From positions 1-7,852 of the forward strand of contig SKTG01000182.1 in assembly GCA_007118045.1 (NCBI GenBank): DNA of 7,852 nt. Direction: 5' to 3'. The notes beneath the pieces were generated by a model. The model did no database searches, was not told the origin of the DNA, and saw only the letters and a program-made list of their open reading frames with translations. Shown here one piece after another: positions 1 through 6,033 of this stretch; the first letter of the stretch is position 1; every line of letters begins with the position of its first letter. The translations under genes were made by a program, and so were the position numbers. The stretch is from Nitriliruptoraceae bacterium (GTDB lineage Bacteria > Actinomycetota > Nitriliruptoria > Nitriliruptorales > Nitriliruptoraceae).

Positions 1-232
1 CCTCGAAGAACTCCGCGTTGATCGGCGTGAACTGCTGCCACTCGTCCGGGACGTCGTCCTCGTAGAAGATGGCCTCGACGGGACAGACCGGCTCACAGGC
101 GCCGCAGTCGATGCATTCGGTGGGGTGGATGTAGAGCATCCGATCCCCCTCGTAGATGCAGTCGACGGGGCACTCCTCGACGCAGGCCTTGTCCTTCACG
201 TCGATGCAGGGCTCGGCGATGGTGTACGTCAA
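1..232 (-). CDS. fdxA: Seven-iron ferredoxin ([3Fe-4S][4Fe-4S]), C-terminus cut by window edge
   Basis: Small soluble electron carrier of the bacterial 7Fe ferredoxin family. About 77 residues are visible; the family is usually about 105, so roughly 30 C-terminal residues lie outside the window. Cysteines fall at 9, 17, 21, 25, 40, 43, 46 and 50. This is the Azotobacter FdI pattern shifted by one: by family knowledge C9, C17 and C50 hold the 3Fe cluster, C21, C40, C43 and C46 hold the 4Fe cluster, and C25 is the extra free cysteine. The second cluster motif reads CIDCGACEPVCPVEAI. The start is a TTG at 232, chosen because GGAGGT lies 5 nt upstream and the family begins with TYxIxxPC. The gene is divergent from ppk. 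Such ferredoxins serve cytochromes P450 and other oxidoreductases in actinobacteria; the partner cannot be read from the sequence. Family assignment is very secure. Confidence 0.95.
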   Translation of the reverse strand, partial: MTYTIAEPCIDVKDKACVEECPVDCIYEGDRMLYIHPTECIDCGACEPVCPVEAIFYEDDVPDEWQQFTPINAEFFE

Positions 233-237
233 CGGCG

Positions 238-243
238 ACCTCC
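238..243 (-). promoter_or_regulatory. Ribosome binding site of fdxA
   Basis: On the minus strand GGAGGT sits 5 nt before the TTG at 232. This strong Shine-Dalgarno match fixes a rare TTG start; no ATG or GTG in the right frame lies close to the conserved N-terminus. Confidence 0.8.
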
Positions 244-447
244 AGGTCCGGATCGGGGCCACCTCCGGCCCGGCGTCACTGTAGGGGACGACCGGCGTAG
301 ACGCCCAGCCGAGCGACCCGGGCAGCGTCCACCGGTGCACCGTAGGCTCGCAGCGCGATCCACGGGCAGGGAGCAACGCCGGGCGATGACCGAGACCGAA
401 CGACGACGCCCGTGGTGGCCGTGGCGAACGGGGAGCCCGTGGCGCCA

Positions 448-591
448 GATCACGCCACGACGGGCCTGGTCGTCCCCGCGCGGCCAGGGCCCGCTCGGGA
501 CGACCCGTAGGACCGCGCCGCCTCGTCGGACGGGTGACGGCCACCGGACCGAGCACGCGCCGGGCCGCCTCGCGCCGATCACGCCGCGACG
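448..591 (+). repeat. Pair of imperfect 15-bp direct repeats in the ppk leader
   Basis: GATCACGCCACGACG at 448-462 recurs as GATCACGCCGCGACG at 577-591, with one mismatch, 129 bp apart. Because 129 is a multiple of three, both copies encode ITPRR in the ppk frame if the long N-terminus is translated. They could be operator half-sites, a repeated peptide, or chance in GC-rich DNA. Confidence is for the repeat being meaningful, not for its existence. Confidence 0.25.
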
Positions 592-626
592 TTCGGGAAC
601 GGCCGCTCCCGGAGCATCCCGCCGCC

Positions 627-631
627 CGGAG
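627..631 (+). promoter_or_regulatory. Ribosome binding site supporting the GTG start of ppk
   Basis: CGGAG lies 9 nt before the GTG at 641. The competing ATG at 386 has AGGGAG at 368-373, spaced 12 nt, which is longer than ideal. Third-position GC content rises right after 641, and the resulting protein has the usual PPK1 length, so this site is preferred. Confidence 0.55.
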
Positions 632-640
632 CCGGGGTTC

Positions 641-2779
641 GTGCCGCTCGACGACGTGTGGGTCCCCGGCGAGGTCCCGGAGCGCCGGCCGCACCCACGC
701 GACACCACCCGCAGCATCCTGCACCACCACCCCGGTGGCGCCGAGCAGACGCGCTACCTCAACCGTGAGCTCTCCTGGGTGCAGTTCAACGAACGTGTCC
801 TGGCGCTCGCCGAGGACCCGGAACTGCCACTGCTCGAACGTGCCAAGTTCCTGGCCATCTTCCAGGGCAACCTCGACGAGTTCTTCCAGGTCCGCGTCTC
901 CGGCCTGATGGAGCAGGTGGTCGCGGAGGTCTCCGGCCGCAACCCCGACCAGATGTCGCCGGCGGCCCAGCTGACCGCGATCAAGGAGCTGGTGGCCGAC
1001 CTCTCGCACCGGCACACCTCGCTGTTCCGCGAACAGCTGGTGCCGGGACTGGCCCGCTCCGGCATCGAGTTCGCCGACTGGGACGAGCTCGACGCCCACG
1101 ACCGCGACCACCTCGTCGGCATCTTCGAGGAACGGGTCTTCCCGGTCCTGACACCGTTGGCCGTCGATCCGGCCCATCCGTTCCCCTACATCTCCAACCT
1201 GTCGATGAACCTGGCGGTGATCGTGCGTGATCCGGCGTCACCGCGTCCGCGGTTCGCGCGCGTGAAGGTCCCCCCGGTCCTGCCGCGCTTCCTGATCATG
1301 CCGGACGGCCGGCGGTTCGTCCCGTTGGAGCAGGTCATCGCCGCCCATCTCGACCGCCTGTTCCCGGGCCTCGAGGTGGTGGAGCACCACGTGTTCCGGG
1401 TCACGCGCAACGCCGATTTCGAGGTCGAGGAGGAGGAGGCCGACGACCTGCTGCTCGCGATCGAGTCCGAGCTGACCCGTCGCCGCTTCGGCCGGGTGGT
1501 GCGGCTCGAGGTCGAACCCGACATGACCGAGGAGGTGCTCGACCTGCTCGTGCGCGAGCTCGAGATGTCCCACGACGACGTGATCGAGCTGCCCGGCCCG
1601 CTCGACCTCGCCGGGCTGTGGGCCCTCTACGCCCTCGACCGTCCGGATCTCAAGGACGAGCCGTTCCGGCGGACCACCCCACCCCAGCTGGTCACGGCCG
1701 ACGACGATCCAGGGGAGATCTTCGAGGTGCTGCGTGAGGGCGACGTGCTCGTCCAGCACCCCTACGACTCCTTCACCACGTCGGTGCAGCGCTTCATCGA
1801 GGCCGCGGCCGCCGATCCCGACGTGCTGGCGATCAAGCAGACGCTCTACCGCCTCTCCGGCCCCGGGAGCCCGGTCATCAAGGCGTTGCTCGACGCGGCC
1901 GAGGAGGGCAAGCAGGTCGTGGCCCTGGTCGAGCTGAAGGCCCGCTTCGACGAGGAGGCCAACATCGAGTGGGCGAAGGCGCTTGAGGAGGCCGGCGTCC
2001 ACGTGGCCTACGGCGTGGTCGGGCTCAAGACCCACACGAAGATCTCCCTGGTCGTTCGCAGCGAGTCCGGTCGGGTCCGTCGGTACGCCCACATCGGCAC
2101 GGGCAACTACAACGACAAGACCGCGCGCATCTACGAGGATCTGGGCCTGTTGACCGCCGACCCGGAGCTCGGCGCGGACCTGAGCGACCTGTTCAACGTG
2201 TTGACGGGTTACTCCCAGCAGGCCGACTACCGCCGGCTGGTGGTCGCGCCCATGACCTTCCGCCGTCGCATGCTGGAGCTGATCGAGCGCGAGACCCGCG
2301 CCGACGACGGCCACATCGTCGCCAAGATGAACAGCCTCGTGGACGTGGACGTGATCGATGCGCTCTACGAGGCTTCCCGGGCCGGCACGCCGGTCGAGCT
2401 GATCGTGCGTGGGATCTGCTGCCTGCGCCCGGGCGTACCCGGACTGTCGGAGCACATCACGGTCCGATCGATCGTGGGGCGCTACCTCGAGCACTCCCGG
2501 CTCTACCGGTTCGGCAGCGCGGCCCGCGGCTACGACTACCTGATGGGCTCCGGCGACCTGATGCCGCGCAACCTCGATCGGCGGGTGGAGGCGCTGACCC
2601 CCGTGGACGATCCGGCGTTGCAGGCACGTCTCGAGGAGATCCTGCAGGTCAACCTGGCCGACGACCTGCTCGCCTGGGAGCTCGCGGAGGACGCCCGGTG
2701 GCACCGCGTGCCGACCACCCGCGGGGTCGACACGCACCTGACCCTGCAGGAACGCTCGACCCGACGGAGCGAAGCGTGA
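641..2779 (+). CDS. ppk1: Polyphosphate kinase 1 (PPK1)
   Basis: Transfers the gamma-phosphate of ATP onto inorganic polyphosphate, and can run backwards to make ATP. From the GTG at 641 it is 712 residues, within the usual 690-740; an ATG at 386 would give 797 with an Arg/Pro-rich extension. Domains in order: N-terminal domain from the YLNRELSWVQFNERVL motif (39-54; N50 matches the E. coli ATP-contacting Asn) through NLDEFFQVRV (77-86); head domain about 145-330; then two PLD-like catalytic domains. AIKQTLYR is at 397-404. The phosphorylated histidine is H465 in GLKTHTK (E. coli H435). H484 in RYAHIGTGN matches E. coli H454, and H618 in RYLEHSRLY matches H592. ELKARFDEEANI and LVRGICCLRPG-type motifs are intact, so the enzyme should be active. 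It is the first gene of a five-gene operon; its stop overlaps the next GTG by 4 nt. Confidence 0.96.
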   Translation: MPLDDVWVPGEVPERRPHPRDTTRSILHHHPGGAEQTRYLNRELSWVQFNERVLALAEDPELPLLERAKFLAIFQGNLDEFFQVRVSGLMEQVVAEVSGRNPDQMSPAAQLTAIKELVADLSHRHTSLFREQLVPGLARSGIEFADWDELDAHDRDHLVGIFEERVFPVLTPLAVDPAHPFPYISNLSMNLAVIVRDPASPRPRFARVKVPPVLPRFLIMPDGRRFVPLEQVIAAHLDRLFPGLEVVEHHVFRVTRNADFEVEEEEADDLLLAIESELTRRRFGRVVRLEVEPDMTEEVLDLLVRELEMSHDDVIELPGPLDLAGLWALYALDRPDLKDEPFRRTTPPQLVTADDDPGEIFEVLREGDVLVQHPYDSFTTSVQRFIEAAAADPDVLAIKQTLYRLSGPGSPVIKALLDAAEEGKQVVALVELKARFDEEANIEWAKALEEAGVHVAYGVVGLKTHTKISLVVRSESGRVRRYAHIGTGNYNDKTARIYEDLGLLTADPELGADLSDLFNVLTGYSQQADYRRLVVAPMTFRRRMLELIERETRADDGHIVAKMNSLVDVDVIDALYEASRAGTPVELIVRGICCLRPGVPGLSEHITVRSIVGRYLEHSRLYRFGSAARGYDYLMGSGDLMPRNLDRRVEALTPVDDPALQARLEEILQVNLADDLLAWELAEDARWHRVPTTRGVDTHLTLQERSTRRSEA
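2766..2779 (+). promoter_or_regulatory. Coupled stop/start junction, ppk1 to NUDIX gene
   Basis: GGAG (2766-2769) lies 6 nt before GTG (2776-2778), which overlaps the ppk1 stop TGA (2777-2779) as GTGA. The ribosome binding site sits inside the end of ppk1, so translation is probably coupled by re-initiation. Confidence 0.75.
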
Positions 2780-3243
2780 GCGGCGAGCTCCGTCCTGGTG
2801 GACCGGAGGCCGTCCCCGACGAGGAGCTGCTCGTGCTGGCGGCCGGGGGCGTCGTGATGCGCGACGGCACCCACGGGCCCGAGGTCCTGTTGGTCCACCG
2901 CGTCCGGCACGGCGACTGGTCCCTGCCGAAGGGCAAGCTCGATGCGGGCGAGGTCTCCGCGGAGGCCGCCCTGCGGGAGGTCGAGGAGGAGACGGGCGTG
3001 CGCTGTCGCCTGCTCGACGAGCTGCCCGCGACGACGTACGCGGTCCCCACGGGGACCAAACACGTGCGGTGGTGGCGGATGGGCGTGGTGGCCGGGGACC
3101 CGTCACGTCGTCCACCGGACCACGAGGTCGACGACGCCCGGTTCGTGCCGGTCAGGAGGGCGGAGGGGCTCCTCACCTACGCTCGCGACGCCGAACTGTT
3201 GCGTCATGCGCTGACGACCGACGGGACCGGGGAGCGAACGTGA
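2776..3243 (+). CDS. NUDIX hydrolase, counterpart of the MutT1 N-terminal domain
   Basis: 155-residue NUDIX hydrolase that should split nucleoside diphosphate-linked substrates in a Mg-dependent reaction. The 23-residue Nudix box spans residues 53-75 with all invariant positions: G53, E59, R67, E68, E71, E72, G74. It is preceded by GDWSLPKGKL, which closely matches the DDWSLPKGK segment of mycobacterial MutT1. Further matches, recalled from family knowledge, are the region around TTYAVPTGTKHVRWW (86-100) and EVDDARFVPV (117-126). In mycobacteria MutT1 lies beside ppk and has this domain followed by a histidine phosphatase domain in one chain; here the second domain is the next, overlapping gene. 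Likely substrates are 8-oxo-(d)GTP or dinucleoside polyphosphates, by analogy only. The GTG at 2776 is chosen for its ribosome binding site and the GTGA overlap. No signal peptide; cytoplasmic. Confidence 0.9.
   Translation: MSGELRPGGPEAVPDEELLVLAAGGVVMRDGTHGPEVLLVHRVRHGDWSLPKGKLDAGEVSAEAALREVEEETGVRCRLLDELPATTYAVPTGTKHVRWWRMGVVAGDPSRRPPDHEVDDARFVPVRRAEGLLTYARDAELLRHALTTDGTGERT
3231..3243 (+). promoter_or_regulatory. Coupled stop/start junction, NUDIX to histidine phosphatase
   Basis: GGAG (3231-3234) is 5 nt before GTG (3240-3242), which overlaps the NUDIX stop TGA (3241-3243). The junction reads GGAGCGAACGTGA, nearly the same as GGAGCGAAGCGTGA at the preceding junction (2766-2779). Confidence 0.75.
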
Positions 3244-3701
3244 CGTTGTACGTGGTCCGCCACGCCGACGCGGGAGACCGGGCGGCGTGGACCGGGGACG
3301 ACCGCCTGCGTCCGCTCAGCGCGACGGGGCGGCTCCAGGCCGAGGCGCTGGCCGAACGCTGGGCCGGCGTGGCGCTCGACGCCATCCACTCGGGCCCGGC
3401 GAAGCGCTGCGTCGACACGGTGGCGCCACTGGCCGCCAGCCATGGTCTGCCCGTGACCGACGACGAGGCGCTGGCCGAAGGGGCACCCGCCGACGTCGTC
3501 GACCGGCTCCTCCGCCGTCTACGCGACCGCGACGCGCTGCTGTGCAGCCACGGGGACGTGATCGGCGCGATCCTGAACACCCTCTGGCACCAGGGCAGCC
3601 TGAAGGAGCGGCCGTCCTCCAAGAAGGCCGCCACCTGGGTGCTCGACGACTGGCCGGACCCGGGACGCATCGAGCTGGTCCCCGATCCGGACGTCGGCTG
3701 A
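3240..3701 (+). CDS. Histidine phosphatase, counterpart of the MutT1 C-terminal domain
   Basis: 153-residue member of the histidine phosphatase (phosphoglycerate mutase/SixA) superfamily, which acts through a phospho-histidine. The chain begins directly with the VVRHADAGD motif: R7 and nucleophile H8 (RHA instead of RHG, as in SixA-like proteins). The second arginine is R56 in SGPAKRCVDT, an acidic candidate is E76 or E80 in DDEALAEG, and the second histidine is H104 in LLCSHGD. WTGDDRLRPLSATGR and the C-terminal KKAATWVLDDW resemble the matching stretches of mycobacterial MutT1 (GDDxxRPLxxxGR, KGSTWVL). It therefore probably works with the upstream NUDIX protein, perhaps removing a phosphate from its product. 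A stand-alone SixA-type protein phosphatase is the main alternative. The GTG at 3240 is favoured by GGAG and the 4-nt overlap, and because the family motif starts within seven residues. Confidence 0.88.
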   Translation: MTLYVVRHADAGDRAAWTGDDRLRPLSATGRLQAEALAERWAGVALDAIHSGPAKRCVDTVAPLAASHGLPVTDDEALAEGAPADVVDRLLRRLRDRDALLCSHGDVIGAILNTLWHQGSLKERPSSKKAATWVLDDWPDPGRIELVPDPDVG

Positions 3702-5224
3702 TGCGCTGCGCGGTCCTCGACCTCGGCAGCAACTCCTACCACGTGCTCGTCGCCGACCTCGACGGCCGCTCCGTCGCGCCCGTGCTGCGCGAACGCGAGA
3801 TGCTCCACCTCGGCCGCACGGTCGCGCGACACGGCGAGGTGCCCGAGGACGCCCGTGACCAGGCCGTGGCGACCGTGCGACACCTGGCGGAGCTCGCACG
3901 CCGGACCGGGGCACAGCAGGTGCTCGCCGTCGCCACGGCCGCCCTGCGGGAGGCGAGCAACGGCCAGGCGGTGATCGCCGCCCTGAGCGAGGCGGCCGGC
4001 GCCGAGGTCGAGGTGCTGCCGGGCCTGGAGGAGGCGCGGCTGGCCTACCTCGGCGTCCGCGCCGCCGTGGCCGTGCGTTCCGAGCCCGTGCTGGTGCTCG
4101 ACCTCGGTGGCGGCTCCCTGGAGCTGGCGATCGGCGTCGGTGACCGGGTCGTGTGGTGCGCCTCCACCCGCCTCGGCGCCAGCTCGCTGTCGGCGCGACT
4201 CACCGACGATCCCCCGGGGCCGGACGAGGTGGCGGCCCTCCGCGCGCTGGTCGACGCGGAGCTCGATCCGCTGGTCGACGTGGTGCGCGCGCACGCGCCG
4301 GGCACGACGATCGCCGTCGGCGGGACGGTCCGGGCGCTCGGCCGGCTCTCGGCGGCGGAACGGGGCGTGTGGCTGCCAGCGACCCTCAACCAGCTGCGCA
4401 TGGACACCTCCGAACTCGCTCGGCTCGAGGCACGGCTGCTCGCCGTCGACGAGAGCGGACGGCGCGACCTCCCGGCCATGAAGTCGCGACGGGCGGATCA
4501 CGTCCACGTCGCCGCCGTGATCCTGACACGGGTGCTGCAACGGCTCGGGACCACCACCTCGATGCTGTCCGACTGGGGGCTGCGCGAAGGCATGCTCCTG
4601 GACCGCCACGCGGTCAGCTCCCCGCCCGGCGCCGTGGAGCTGCGCAGCGACGAGGTGGAGCGGATCCGGGGTGCCTTCGGGATCCACGACCCTCATCCGG
4701 ACCACGTCGCCGCGCTCGCCGACCGCTTGTTCGTCGGCACCCGCGAGCTGCACGGGTTGACGGACCTCGACCGCGAGCTGCTGTGTCACGCGGCGCGCCT
4801 GCACGCCCTGGGCGAGGCGGTGGCCCTCCGACGCCAACAGGTCCACGGCGCCTACCTGCTGGAGAACGCCGAACTTCGGGGGTTCTCGCCCACCGAGACC
4901 GCCATCCTGTCCACGCTGGTCCGCTTCCACCGGTCCCGGGGCATCGGGGACCGCTTCCCCGCCTACGCCTCGCTGAGCGCCGCCGACCGGCAACGCACGG
5001 AACGGCTGCTCGCCCTGCTCCAGGTGGCCGACGGCCTGGATCGCGCGCACGACCAGGCCGTGACCGACGTCGCCGTGGAGCTCGACCGTGGGCGGGTGAC
5101 CCTGACGCTCACCGGGGACGGCCTCCACGTCACGCCGGACGAGCTCGCCCGCAGGACCCGGTGGTTCGCCCGGGCGTTCGGCGTGGACGTCGAGGTGCGC
5201 GATCCGGCGGCGGTGCCGGCGTGA
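3701..5224 (+). CDS. ppx: Ppx/GppA-family exopolyphosphatase
   Basis: 507-residue phosphatase of the ASKHA fold that should release terminal phosphate from polyphosphate, or convert pppGpp to ppGpp as GppA does; the sequence cannot separate the two. Motifs: phosphate-1 loop LDLGSNSYHVLVAD (6-19), the catalytic-glutamate region PGLEEARLAYLG (107-118, E110/E111), phosphate-2 loop VLDLGGGSLELAIG (132-145), and TIAVGGTVRALG (203-214). LSDWGLREGMLLD (289-301) closes the core. The C-terminal part carries an HD-like helical domain with CHAARLHALGEAV (362-374) and TLVRFHRSRG (405-414), as in full-length E. coli PPX (about 513 residues); many actinobacterial PPX proteins are shorter, near 310-340. The ATG at 3701 overlaps the previous stop by one base (TGATG). 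No good ribosome binding site precedes it, so translation likely depends on coupling. The context beside ppk1 favours polyphosphate as substrate. Confidence 0.92.
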   Translation: MRCAVLDLGSNSYHVLVADLDGRSVAPVLREREMLHLGRTVARHGEVPEDARDQAVATVRHLAELARRTGAQQVLAVATAALREASNGQAVIAALSEAAGAEVEVLPGLEEARLAYLGVRAAVAVRSEPVLVLDLGGGSLELAIGVGDRVVWCASTRLGASSLSARLTDDPPGPDEVAALRALVDAELDPLVDVVRAHAPGTTIAVGGTVRALGRLSAAERGVWLPATLNQLRMDTSELARLEARLLAVDESGRRDLPAMKSRRADHVHVAAVILTRVLQRLGTTTSMLSDWGLREGMLLDRHAVSSPPGAVELRSDEVERIRGAFGIHDPHPDHVAALADRLFVGTRELHGLTDLDRELLCHAARLHALGEAVALRRQQVHGAYLLENAELRGFSPTETAILSTLVRFHRSRGIGDRFPAYASLSAADRQRTERLLALLQVADGLDRAHDQAVTDVAVELDRGRVTLTLTGDGLHVTPDELARRTRWFARAFGVDVEVRDPAAVPA

Positions 5225-5976
5225 CGGACCCCGGCCGCTCGCCCCGGCTCGGAGGACCCCGACCGCGCTACGTGCGTCGCGTCACGCACGAGCACGTCGG
5301 CGAACGGGTCTCCGTGCGCCATCTGGTGGACAGCTCCGACCGTGGGCCGGTGCCCACCGACGTGGTCGGACGCCTGGCCTCGGCCGACGACGAGCTGCTG
5401 CTGATCGTCGACCGCGAGGCACAGCTCCACGTGGTCGCGACCGACCGGGTCCTCGCCTCCCGGGTGGTGCCGGCCCATCCGCGGCTGCCGGCGGAGCCGA
5501 CGACCGGGACGCGGGAACGACCGCTGGAGCGGGACGCGGCTCGTGTGCTCCTGCTCGACCCGTCGGAGCGCGTGCTGCTGCTGGCCCACGCGCCGACCAA
5601 CGATCGACTGGTGTGGACGGCACCGGGTGGCGGGCTCCGGCCGGGCGAGGACCACGAACGGGCCGCGCGGCGCGAGCTCGCCGAGGAGCTCGGCGTCACG
5701 CCCCCGCTCGGGCCCTGGATCTGGTGGCGCACGGTGCGGTTCGCGTTCCGGGGGCTCTGGCTCGAACAACGCGAACGCTGGTTCCTGACGCGGCTCGACG
5801 GCTACGACGTCGATGCTCCACCCACGGGCGACCCCGGGACGGGCCGGGCGCGCTGGTGGACGCTCGAGGAGCTCGCCGCCACCGACGCCGAGCTGGCTCC
5901 CGGAGAGATCGCGCACCACCTCACCGAGCTGCTGGCGGCCGGGCCTCCGGCCGAGCCGGTCGACGTCGGCCGGTAG
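5221..5976 (+). CDS. NUDIX hydrolase with N-terminal SH3-like domain
   Basis: 251-residue protein with two parts. The C-terminal part (about 105-240) is a NUDIX domain; its box covers residues 137-159 with G137, E143, R151, E152, E155, E156 and G158 all intact, preceded by LVWTAPGGGL. WWRTVRFAF (168-176), ERWFLTRL (185-192) and ARWWTLEEL (210-218) are typical strands of this fold. The N-terminal part (about 18-90) is not NUDIX. HVGERVSVRHLV, TDVVGRLASADDELLLIV and ATDRVLASRVVP resemble the small SH3-like barrel at the N-terminus of Rv0428c-type acetyltransferases; this is a recalled resemblance, not a computed one. The substrate is unknown. The GTG at 5221 overlaps the ppx stop as GTGA. Only weak GGCGG-like sequence lies upstream, so expression probably depends on coupling. 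A GTG at 5272 with GGAGGA 15 nt before it is a less likely start. Last gene of the operon. Confidence 0.85.
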   Translation: MTDPGRSPRLGGPRPRYVRRVTHEHVGERVSVRHLVDSSDRGPVPTDVVGRLASADDELLLIVDREAQLHVVATDRVLASRVVPAHPRLPAEPTTGTRERPLERDAARVLLLDPSERVLLLAHAPTNDRLVWTAPGGGLRPGEDHERAARRELAEELGVTPPLGPWIWWRTVRFAFRGLWLEQRERWFLTRLDGYDVDAPPTGDPGTGRARWWTLEELAATDAELAPGEIAHHLTELLAAGPPAEPVDVGR

Positions 5977-6033
5977 CCGCTGCGTCCACCGGGAGCGTCG
6001 ACCGGGTGCTCGGGATGCTGGCGACCGCGCCGG
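5977..6033. other. Convergent spacer, no strong terminator
   Basis: 57 bp separate the ends of the NUDIX gene and pyk. A short perfect hairpin, GACCG-CGC-CGGTC, occupies 6023-6035 and runs into the pyk stop codon. There is no T-run on either side, so it is at best a weak bidirectional terminator. Nothing else is visible here. Confidence 0.35.

Larger units (their letters stand above)
233..640. other. Divergent spacer and ppk leader, no confident gene
   Basis: About 400 bp between the fdxA start and the preferred ppk start. It must carry the promoters for both directions. TANNNT-like boxes occur at 343-348 (TAGGCT, plus) and 339-344 (TACGGT, minus), but neither has a convincing -35, so no promoter is called. 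From an ATG at 386 the ppk reading frame is open without interruption. The resulting 85 residues are rich in Arg, Pro and Trp, and 16 of 85 codons end in A or T, against about 3 of the first 44 codons after 641. This looks more like leader DNA than coding sequence. Small inverted repeats are present (GCTCC/GGAGC at 605-615; GTTC/GAAC at 591-600). No conserved protein is recognised in either strand. Confidence 0.5.

Noticed and set aside
125..385. In-frame upward extension of ppk1 to an ATG at 125.
   Set aside because: It would overlap fdxA on the opposite strand and include its promoter and ribosome binding site; the peptide is an antisense reading of the ferredoxin.
591..615. Inverted repeats GTTCGGGAAC and GCTCCCGGAGC as operator sites before ppk1.
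   Set aside because: Short, common by chance in this base composition, and matching no regulator site I know; not a LexA or Pho box.
1238..3115. Long open frame on the minus strand (about 625 codons) antisense to ppk1 and the NUDIX gene.
   Set aside because: It mirrors codon bias of the real genes on the other strand; its translation is His/Val/Gly-rich with no family motifs, and it lies across several plus-strand genes.
3225..3245. Sequencing error or programmed frameshift joining NUDIX and phosphatase into one MutT1 protein.
   Set aside because: The second gene has its own GGAG site and GTG at the exact overlap, its conserved motif begins within seven residues, and the other operon junctions show the same overlap style; no slippery run is visible.
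3173..5128. Long open frame on the minus strand (about 651 codons) antisense to the phosphatase and ppx.
   Set aside because: Shadow of GC-rich coding sequence; the plus strand here encodes clear histidine phosphatase and Ppx/GppA motifs.
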